Below are positions 56,701-64,000 of a stretch of DNA of 64,000 bases, one piece after another (the stretch's first letter is position 1; every line of letters begins with the position of its first letter). Where the stretch lies: contig OX377202.1 in the NCBI GenBank assembly GCA_947396885.1, positions 7,998,001 through 8,062,000 on the forward strand. Reading direction: 5' to 3'. The notes under the pieces were generated by a model. That model was not told the origin of the DNA. It searched no databases and saw only the letters and a program-made list of their open reading frames with translations. The DNA comes from Heligmosomoides polygyrus polygyrus (taxonomy: Eukaryota > Nematoda > Chromadorea > Rhabditida > Heligmosomidae). Position numbers and translations under genes: made by a program.

Positions 56701-59700
56701 AGAACATATGAAGTAAAATCATTCATGACCTCGACAATATAGAGAAAAAGATACTACAAATAAGCCCACAGTCCGGACAGTTTCATGAAGACCAGGCCCT
56801 TTAACTAAACCGTGCCGCTGTGTCTTGCATTTCGCTGAGGGACTAACCAGGATACTATCTCAACGGTAGGTCGGAACGGCTCAAGTGTTGTTTATGGGCA
56901 GAACCGCTTCTCCCTGGGAGGTAACAAGCTGCAGGTATCTCGACCCCAATACAGCTCTGCGCAGAGTTAGGGGCGACGGAAGCAGCGGGTTGGCGCCCTG
57001 TTGATTCACGTGCTCCACAGCTGACGGACTGCGCGGGATGAGGGCTCGTATCGCGACCCATCGCAGTGCACTGGTGGCGTAGTAAGGAAGAGCTCGGGCT
57101 CGTGAACGAGTGGTCGGGGATTTGGATCTCGCAGACTGCGGTTGTTTTGCACTTTTGCAAAATCCATGTTTATCATATAGATAATCCACCTAGGGGTATT
57201 ATAATGTGTTATAGAGCATGTTTACATATAACATACCACTCATACCGTTAACAAGGGTGGTTCAGGCAGGGTCACCGATTTCGCTGAAACGTTGTCTAGG
57301 GGGTTATTTGGGGTGCTGATCACGAATCTGACATCCGTTCTTCGCGATTCGGCTGGATAATATAGATACAGGAAGGCACAGGATTATATTCTTAACGTTT
57401 CTGCCGGTGATAGCAGGTAGAAACAGAAAACGTGAAAAACGGATGTCAGATGCGTGATCATCACCCCAAATAACCCCCCTAGACAAAGTTTCAGCGAAAT
57501 CGCTGACCTTGCCTGGACCACCCTTGTTAACGGTATGGGTGGCCTTCGACCGAATCGTGAAAAACGGATGTCAGATTCGTGATCAGCACCCCAAATAACC
57601 CCCTAGACAAAGTTTCAGCGAAAAATTTTTTTTCCGAAGTCTTGTCGGTGGAGTCGGAACTTTTAACTAGTGCCACATAATATCTATCGTTACGTAACTA
57701 CAGCTTCACAAAAATAGGCTTAAAATAAGTGACACACAGAAGTGAACATGTTAGCTAAGCTGTAGTTTAATGCATATGTTATATATAAACATGCTCTATA
57801 ACACACTATAATACCTCTTGGTGGATTACCTATATGATAAACATGGATTTTGCAAAAGTGCAAAACAAACGCAGGCTACTGGAGCCAAACCCCCACCCCT
57901 CGTTCACGAGCCCGAGCTCTCCCCTACTACGCCACCTGTGCACTGCAATGAGCCGCGATACGAGCCCTCATCCCGCGCGCGCCCGTCAGCTGTGGAGCAC
58001 GTGAACCAACAGGGAGTCAACACGCGACTTCCGTCGTCCCTAACTCTGCGCAGAATTGTATTGGAGTCGAGATACCTACAGTTTGTTACTTCCCAGGGAG
58101 ACTCCGCTTCCGCTGGGCTCTGAGCTGGCCACCAGCTGATATTACATCTTGTTTCCTTCTCTCATTTTACCACTAATTACGCAATCGTGGTATCTCGCGG
58201 ATGGCAAAGGCATGCGACCGGTCGGTACCGCAGGGTAGGTTCGTAGCCGCAATGTCCTCGTATATTGTCGCCTGCGCTACCACAGGACCTTTCGGGTCAA
58301 TGTATGAGTCCACAGCCACACCCCTGAAATTAGTAGTGGAGCAAACCCCTTGCTTTGGCAGTCATGAATCAGAAACAGAGGTAAGTTCAGGGAAAATGCT
58401 GGGTAAGTGGCCGTCGAAGTAAATGGGGGGGGGTATGATTTAACCCCTACCGCGTTCATGAGGCCCTTGGTGTGAAGCTCGCCTCCATACAGCGACTTCG
58501 GTGCCAGTGATGGGCTTAGCCGTACACCACAAGGTGAGAAGGGGTGCAATACTGTTGTTGGAGAGGGGTGGAGGCGGGGTATTCGACCTTCTGAAGGGTA
58601 AGTGAACTCTTTATGGGAGTCCGCAATAGCATAATATAAATAGCTTCAGTTTTGCAGCTCGTCTCTAGCACCGGCATAGTTGGTGCTCTGATCCCTAATT
58701 GCTTAAAAATTACCTATGGATACGTTTTCTCCGGCCATTTTAGTTTATGTTGTTGCTCGTGCCTACTTTATTGTATACTTAAATATTTTTCGCTCATTTG
58801 GTTGGCTACACGCACTCTCAGCTACCCCAGCATCACCACCCACAGACGTCTCATTTATTGTGAAAACGGCTGACGGTCAATTCTTTTAAAAATGAGAAAC
58901 GTTTGATTGATGAAGTTTTTGAGAAGCTTACCCTTAAGAAGTCCATGAGATCACCCGTCTTTCTGAATTGTTTCACGTGCTTATAACGAGCAGAGACTCC
59001 TGAAATGTGCTGTGATTATGTGTGCAGAGCCGCAGGCCATCAATACCTGCTGAGTACCTCTGTGCACGTGAGTCATCCTTTCGCCTTTCGCCGTAATGTT
59101 AGTATCACAATCCCTGTACAAGTCATACGGGTTTAACCCACCGTCCCAGATGAAGGCGAAGATGTCTAATACCATGTAAGCGCAATAGCCGGTTAGCTGA
59201 AAACATGAAGTTGCTCAGTTCCATTGTAGAGGGGCAATTATTAGGTTGTCCGGAACGCTCTTTGTGTTACTACTTTCATTCGTCTATTATCAAGTAAAAA
59301 TTCGAACTGCATTGCGCATTAATGCTATTTTCTGTAGAGATTTTTTTACTCTATCTCATTAATAATTTGTTTCAACGTTGCTTTATAGTTCTGTTCTTGA
59401 AGGGCTTACTGAAGTTTGTATGGGGAAGGAGCAGTTCCGAACGATACTTTGTTTTGACTTCAAATTGGGACAATCCGCAGCCGAGACAGCTCGATAAATC
59501 AATCAAGGGTGGGGGCTTAGTAGTGTTGGAGGAAGCACTGTGCACCAGTGGTTCAGTGAATTTCGGACCGAAGAATTCGGCCTCAAAGATGACCTCCGTA
59601 GCGGTCGACCTAGAGCAATCCTGGACGACAAGTTGAAGGAATTGGTGGAAGATGAACCATCCCAAACAGTTTGCGGGATCGCGAAAGAGCTAGAAGTAAA

Positions 59701-62700
59701 TAAACCTGCTGATGCGGATGCTTCGAAAAGCCTAGGGAAGGTGAAAAAGCTCATGAAGTGGGTGCCCCACGAGTTGAGTAAGCGGCAAAAATTGTCACGT
59801 CTCGAAATTTGTTCTCTCTACTTTTACGCAACAAATCTGATCCGTTTTTGGATTGAATCATCACCTGTGATGAAGTGGATGCTGTATGATAACAGGAGAC
59901 ATTCCGGAGAGTGGTTGCTCCGATTTCAACAAAATCCGATGAGAATTGAGAAATTTAAGGTAGTTCAAAGTGAAGCACTCAAAACGCTGAGAACCTATCC
60001 GGACCAGACAATCTAATATATTGTTAGCGTGTCCATTATTCTTGACGTTATTCAAAAATTCTCTCATAATGTTTTGTTGCGATCAAAACTCTAGTGCCAG
60101 GCGGGACTCGAACTTCGGGTATGCTCTACGCCGTTACACCATCGAACGATCGAACGTCAGACCTATGTTATACTCCCGCGTCGCTCCGGCGACGGGCTTG
60201 GTGCAACTGTCAATGATGCGCCTTCGCTGCAGTGGCGGACGGCTCAGTGGGTGTCGCGATTGTCAGCTGTCGCCCCCGCGACGCGTCGCAGAGGGGTGTT
60301 GTAGCCAGATTGATCGATCGCATCGCTCGGTCAATGTGACCCTCATGCGTGGTATCGCGTCCTCTGCGTCCAAGTATAAGCGGGGCCTTATACCTCCGAG
60401 TGGCGAAAACGAAACATGCTCCCACGCTACGGCCGTCGCTAGCCGTCGTGCACTATTTTTGTACTTGTTTCGACCGCTCGTCGTGGGGCATCGCCGTCGC
60501 TGAGGAATGTCGCGCCGCTACGGTGGACGGGAGTATACCATAGCCTAACGTCCACACCACGATCCACCTTCTGGGGCCCATCAGCACTCATCCGTGTATC
60601 GGGATGAGCCGTCAGGTGATATCAGCATGGAACTAGTTAAGCTGAAGGTCTTGATGGAAATGATTCAGTTCAAATTCTTTACGCCTCAAGTGGCTGGTAT
60701 CGAGGACGCAAGCTCTAACTGTAAGTCCGAAACTAATCTTAGCTGGCGGCTCATCCCGACATATGGGTGAGTGCTGATGGATCTCATGAGGTGTGGATGT
60801 TGCGTTCGATCAAACAGCGCCGGCGGTGTAATGACGTAAAGCATACCCGCACGATGAGCAGATGGTGCGGGTTCGAGTCCCGCCTTGCGCTAGATCGCAA
60901 CAAAACATCGTTATGAGAGCTTGTATTCTCGTTATCAGCCACTTGAAGCTTAGAGAATTTGAACTGACCCAAAAGTTTTCTATTTATAAATCTTACAGAT
61001 ACGTAGGACCACTTTTAGAGTGCTGTACATTTGTATGGTCACCATCACGGCAAAATAGTATCAGTCAGATAGAAGGTGTACAGAGAAGTTTCACAGAGCA
61101 AGTGTTCAGTATACACGGTTTATTCGAAGTTTCTTTCCCTGAAAGATTGATCTGACTCATTGCTGTCTCATTTTCACTAACCAGGATACTATCTCAGCAG
61201 TATCTCGGAACGGCGCAAGTGTTGTATATGAGCAGAACCGCCTTTCCCTGGGAAGTAACAAACTGCAGGTATCTCGACCCCAATAGTAATCTGCGCAGAG
61301 TTAGGGGCGACGGAAGTCGCGTGTTGGCGCCCTGTTGACGTGCTCCACAGGCGCGCGCTGGATGAGGGCTCGTATCGCGGGTCAGCGCAGTGCACAGGTG
61401 GCATAGTAGGGAAGCGCTCGGACTCGTAGCGATGTTCGAAGGTTTGGATCCCTCAGACTCTGTTTTGCACTTTTGCAAAATCCATGTTTATCACATAGGT
61501 AATCCACCTAGGGTACTATAGTGTGTTATAGAGCATGTTTACATATAACGTATGCTCCAAACTACAGATTAGCTAAAATGTTCACTTCTATATGTCACTT
61601 GTCTGAAGCCTATTTTGTGTGACCATAGTTATGTAACGACAGATATTTACTATTTACTTCGTGATCAGCATTCCAAATAACCCCCCTAGACAAAGTTTCA
61701 GCGGATTTTTTTTGACCGAATCTTGTCGGTGGAGTCAGAACTTTTAACTAGTGCCACAAAATATCTATCGTTACATAACTACGGTCACACAAAATAGGCT
61801 TTAAACAAGTGACACAAAGAAGTGAACATTTTAGGTAATCTGTAGTTTGAAGTACATGGTATGTGTAAACATGCTCTATAACTCACTATAGTACTCTAGG
61901 TGGATTAACTATATGATAAACATGGATTTTGCAAAAGTGGAAAACAAATGCAGCCTGCAGGATCTAAACCTTCGACCCCCCGCTCAAGAGCCCGAGCGCT
62001 TCCCTACTACGCCATCTGTGCACTGCGCTGAGCCGCGATACGAGCCCTCATCCCGCGCGCGCCCGTCAGCTGTGGAGCACGTGAATCAACAGGGAGTCAA
62101 CACGCGACTTCCGTCGCCCCTAACTCTGCGCAGAATTGTATTGGAGTCGAGATACCTGCAGTTTGTTACTTTCCAGGGAGAGGCGGTTCTGCCCATAAAC
62201 AACAATTGGGCCGTTCCGACCTACCGTTGAGATAGTATCCTGGTAAGGCGATTTATCTATGATCAGAACTTTGTTCATACCATTGCTAGTTATCACTTGG
62301 ATATTGATACAAATAAACTCCTCACTTTTCCTCATACAGCGGAATTACAGAGGGCTGAATCTTTGAATTCAACCCCAAAAACCGCATTCAGAAAGGTTTG
62401 GAGAATCCTTTTTGCCTCATGTTATGAAAAGAACTTCCAGCATTGATTTTCAGTTCTTAACCAAAGATATTTAAGCACAAGTTAGAAATTTTTCAAACAG
62501 AGAGCTCTCTTGTGAAGTCAATTATAAATTAACTTTTAGATGGAATGAACGATATTTTGTTTGAATATAAAATAGCTTTTTTAACGAGTAAATTAAGGAG
62601 TCGCTTTAAAAAAGTACTTTTCACTTTACACAAACAATGGAAACAATCGTTTGTGCTGATCTTTTAAAAAACCAATTTTTACTTAACCTTTAGTGCTAAA

Positions 62701-63726
62701 CTGATTCTCTATCATTTTTTGGATCAATAGAGTTCTACGTTCCGCTTTTGCTTATCTTCGCTTACCTCTGTAATGTCGCAAGAATCCGTGCAACCATCGC
62801 AGCACATATATTTAATGGTGTTCCACATCTCCTCGTCAACGATCCCGTGAAAGTAGGCGTATCTCAACAAGGTGTTGTACTCCAGTTCTTCGTTGTTCAC
62901 GACCCCATTTCCGATCGCCATTCCCTTAACACAAAAGTGTTTATGGTTGTGCCTAAATGCTGTTTGTCAACAACACTCATACCTTCAGGTTGATCGGGAA
63001 CTTTTTCTGGCCGTCAACGATTCTCGCCGTCAGCGTTGGAACGTAGACTCCACCGTAGGACTCGCCCATGATGTAAGTGTCGTGAAGTTGGAATCGAGGG
63101 AATATCTGACGTTGGGAACGATTACAGACTGGTTCTTTCTGGTTATAGTCAGGAACACTTACCCTGAAGAACTGCTTGACGGCCTCGTAGTTTTCCAAGG
63201 AAGTTTGGTCGTCGTTGGTGGTGGTGTTTCCATCAGTGGCGTAGGAGTAGCCCACACCGGCGGGCGATTCGATGTAGACCACGGAGGCGAACTGAGATTT
63301 GTAAAGATTATTCTCCTGATAGGCAAGGTCTGACTTGTAGAATTGTCTACCTTATTCCAGGAATACTGGTTAGGTCTGAGGTTTCTTCCGTCTTCAGTCA
63401 CTATGTAGGGACCCATCTCCTGCAGAAGACCGCTCAAAGACGAGCATCCTGGTCCGCCATTGAACCAAAAGATGAGCGGATCATTCTCCGGATCGTTCTG
63501 TGACTCAACAAACCTTGAAATCGTTTAATCTGATAGTTGACCCAGAAGCAGATGGACGCCTTAGACGCCCAAAAACTAACCAGTAATTTAGGAAATGAGT
63601 GTCGGAAACCTGGAGGAATCCCGAGTAGTGCTTGAAGTTTAGCTCGAAGCTAACTCCAGGTAGCTGCTTGATCTCTTTTGAGTGGCTCAAGGCAAGAAGG
63701 CAGAAGGCAAGTTGTGCCCATAGCAT
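53705..63726 (-). CDS. Serine carboxypeptidase, cathepsin A-like, SCP-3 (11 exons)
   Basis: Exons: 63726-63581, 63513-63351, 63315-63163, 63105-62983, 62924-62766, 59196-59058, 58999-58932, 54341-54214, 54161-53999, 53946-53862 and 53793-53705. They make 1416 bp, or 471 aa, with GT-AG introns and phases identical to SCP-1. Signal peptide at residues 1-17 ([17 protein letters not shown]), [20 protein letters not shown], Ser170 in GESYGG, Asp396 in GDTDMACN and His448 in GAGHEAP. The residue after the His (Glu in place of Met) differs from SCP-1 and could affect the C-terminal residue preferred. Intron 2 is only 35 nt. Introns 5 (3.6 kb) and 7 (4.6 kb) hold mariners, foldback elements and SINE-B copies. 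Confidence 0.93.
54570..54700. mobile_element. Possible GC-rich MITE fragment
   Basis: TTAAGGCCCGTACAGTCTTG starts like other GGCC MITEs, and CCGCAAGTGGATTACTGTAC ~70 bp later partly mirrors it. No clean right end. Confidence 0.35.
54709..55602. mobile_element. Palindromic mariner: two transposase 3' halves in inverted orientation
   Basis: TA-flanked ends TTAGGTTGGCAACTAATTTC and TTAGATTGGCAACTAATTTC (rc) are 894 bp apart. The right arm encodes, on the plus strand, the transposase end [20 protein letters not shown] and [20 protein letters not shown]. The left arm encodes the same region on the minus strand ([30 protein letters not shown]). The inverted similarity extends at least 250 bp from each end. 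No N-terminal half is present, so this is a non-autonomous foldback derivative in SCP-3 intron 7. Confidence 0.88.
55603..56225. other. SCP-3 intron 7, unassigned part
   Basis: No recognisable element. Confidence 0.4.
56226..56620. mobile_element. GC-rich MITE ('CATACTTCGCG' ends), probably compound
   Basis: AATTCATACTTCGCGACGAG (left) mirrors GTCGCGAAGTATGAA (right, 56606-56620). A second TTCATACTTCGCGCCAGC at 56391 and a TATGGCCTATGTTATACCAT near 56560 suggest a nested element. Confidence 0.55.
56847..58112. mobile_element. Foldback element FB1, copy 1 (contains nested FB2)
   Basis: The left end CCAGGATACTATCTCAACGG matches FB1 copy 2 exactly in position, with TAA just outside (56844-56846). 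The arms (56847-57245 and ~57640-58112) are inverted copies of each other: CAGGTATCTCGACCCCAATA opposes TATTGGAGTCGAGATACCTA. The right end is truncated after CTTCCCAGGGAGA. The centre is occupied by FB2 (57246-57541). Confidence 0.8.
57246..57541. mobile_element. Foldback element FB2 nested in FB1
   Basis: CCGTTAACAAGGGTGGTTCA, GGGGGTTATTTGGGGTGCTG and CGAATCTGACATCCGTTCTT on the left are mirrored on the right over ~105 bp. Partial relatives lie at 15215-15270, 37885-37960, 57555-57630 and 61655-61710. Confidence 0.75.
58113..58931. other. SCP-3 intron 7, unassigned part
   Basis: 58501-58590 resembles 54405-54480 (GATGAGAAGAGGTGCAATAC vs GGTGAGAAGGGGTGCAATAC), a small duplication within the same intron. 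No exon is evident. Confidence 0.45.
59241..60016 (+). mobile_element. Deletion derivative of the mariner at 22357-23425
   Basis: Ends TTAGGTTGTCCGGAACGCTC and TTAGATTGTCTGGTCCGGAT (rc), each next to TA, bound 776 bp. The transposase frame (59540 on) starts [20 protein letters not shown], passes [20 protein letters not shown], and ends soon after the first catalytic Asp region (here [11 protein letters not shown], with the Asp lost). The remaining catalytic core is deleted and the sequence jumps to the 3' end. It can only move with transposase supplied in trans. Confidence 0.88.
60052..60150 (-). mobile_element. SINE-B (second tRNA-derived family), minus copy
   Basis: On the minus strand TGGTGTAACGGCGTAGAGCA (box A-like) leads to AGTTCGAGTCCCGCCTGGCA (box B and acceptor-like), then TTTTGATCGCAACAAAACAT and TATGAGAG. 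The tRNA part lacks a full cloverleaf. Confidence 0.65.
60159..60545. mobile_element. GC-rich MITE ('TATACTCCCGCGTCGC' family), copy 2, with nested insert
   Basis: AGACCTATGTTATACTCCCG mirrors GGACGGGAGTATACCATAGC. Relative to the copy at 35988-36319 it has an extra ~100 bp (about 60298-60395) ending TATAAGCGGGGCCTTATACC, probably another small MITE. AACGTC lies just outside both ends and may be an insertion duplication. Confidence 0.72.
60551..60784. repeat. Small inverted repeat region
   Basis: GGGGCCCATCAGCACTCATC with CGTGTATCGGGATGAGCCGT (60573-60613) mirrors GGCGGCTCATCCCGACATAT with GGGTGAGTGCTGATGG (60744-60780), so this ~210-bp piece is another hairpin-forming MITE-like unit. Confidence 0.6.
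60808..60925 (+). mobile_element. SINE-B, best copy
   Basis: GCGCCGGCGGTGTAATGACG starts the tRNA-like part. A perfect T-arm GCGGGTTCGAGTCCCGC (box B GGTTCGAGTCC) follows, then TTGCGC. The non-tRNA part is TAGATCGCAACAAAACATCG with TTATGAGAG. The weak acceptor pairing and anticodon arm argue against a functional tRNA gene. Confidence 0.68.
60926..61177. other. SCP-3 intron 5, short unassigned piece
   Basis: A 97-codon plus frame (60862-61155) contains [20 protein letters not shown] and [13 protein letters not shown], reminiscent of the C-terminal domain of CR1/jockey reverse transcriptases (SLLRPILEYCSPVWSP-type). It may be a tiny LINE fragment. Confidence 0.45.
61181..62243. mobile_element. 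Foldback element FB1, complete copy, 1063 bp, TAA duplication
   Basis: CCAGGATACTATCTCAGCAG (left) and the rc of the right end CCAGGATACTATCTCAACGG are flanked by TAA at 61178-61180 and 62244-62246. The arms are ~460-500 bp inverted copies meeting near 61650-61740. Each arm has a tRNA-like stretch (outward-reading TGGCATAGTAGGGAAGCGC ... GGTTTGGATCCC on the left arm). No transposase is present. TAA duplication suggests mobilisation by a Harbinger-type transposase. Confidence 0.85.
62247..62765. other. SCP-3 intron 5, AT-rich part next to exon 5
   Basis: Nothing recognised. Confidence 0.4.
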
Positions 63727-64000
63727 CGTTGCAGAACTATAAATCGAGAGGGTGGTAAGCTAGCACTTCAGAATACGGACTGCCGTAGAGTAACGCTACC
63801 CTATGTAGGTAAACGGTGCAGTTCAGAGTCCTAAGAGTACCTAAAACCTTCGTTTGTTTTTCTGGAGTACGAAATTGAATCACAAAAGTGACGATCTTGT
63901 AGTACAAGGTACCATAGCTGTTGGAGTAGGACTATAGTAGCATGTTGTATTGTTTGATATGTGGTATGCGAATACAGACGTTGGAGCATGTTGAAACCTT
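63727..64000. other. Upstream region of SCP-3
   Basis: Presumed promoter. I cannot assign TATA, GATA or SL acceptor motifs with confidence. The window ends before any further gene. Confidence 0.4.

Noticed and set aside
58430..58520. Possible extra copy of SCP exon 8 (LYGGEL-like translation)
   Set aside because: Only a few residues match, no acceptor/donor pair fits, and the true exon 8 at 54214-54341 completes the gene.
60808..60885. Functional tRNA gene
   Set aside because: The T-arm is perfect but acceptor pairing is partial and no proper anticodon arm forms; related degenerate copies point to a SINE.
13365..63726. Reading the SCP exon clusters as many small separate genes
   Set aside because: Exon phases join without stops into exactly three full-length proteins, each with one signal peptide and one complete catalytic triad.

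Overview
This window reads as nuclear DNA of a parasitic nematode, most likely a strongylid (hookworm-like) species. The evidence is compact exons joined by GT-AG introns, coding capacity for a transthyretin-like (TTL) secreted protein and nematode-type serine carboxypeptidases, and repeats typical of such genomes: RTE-clade LINEs, a BEL/Pao LTR element, a Penelope-like element, mariners and many MITEs. The clade is an inference from protein and repeat style; no database search was possible. There is no sign of bacterial gene organisation.

Host genes. All four recognisable genes lie on the minus strand. A small TTL gene (start 3454, stop 769; 3 exons, 143 aa) sits at the left. It is followed by a tandem array of three cathepsin A-like serine carboxypeptidases: SCP-1 (21916 to 13365, 470 aa), SCP-2 (41889 to 31484, 466 aa) and SCP-3 (63726 to 53705, 471 aa). 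I rebuilt each from 11 exons whose lengths and phases are almost identical between copies, and all three keep a signal peptide and the Ser-Asp-His triad. The coding exons total only about 1.4 kb per gene, but each gene covers about 9-10 kb because introns 3, 5, 7 and 9 have been filled by transposons, differently in each copy. SCP-2 has a doubtful splice acceptor at exon 3.

Mobile DNA. Most of the window is repeats. (1) About 20 copies of a roughly 290-bp tRNA-derived SINE, several with clean 12-15 bp target-site duplications. (2) A nearly intact 3.1-kb RTE-type LINE (25458-28556) inserted into one of those SINEs; both TSDs are still readable. (3) Three damaged copies of a second RTE lineage (10998-11818, 12062-13066, 18172-20167) and one of a third (50098-52945) cut up by MITEs. 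(4) A BEL/Pao element with two LTRs (45538-49848) that has lost most of pol. (5) A Penelope-like element with reverse transcriptase and GIY-YIG endonuclease in SCP-2 intron 9. (6) Four mariner elements with TA duplications, all internally rearranged, one a palindrome of two transposase 3' halves. (7) GC-rich MITEs with 3-bp TWA duplications (Harbinger-like), and foldback elements up to 1.1 kb with long inverted repeats that carry a tRNA-like sequence.

The main interest is the nested insertion history, the SINE and foldback families that carry pol III-like boxes, and a recent three-gene secreted protease array whose exon structure has been kept while its introns were colonised independently.
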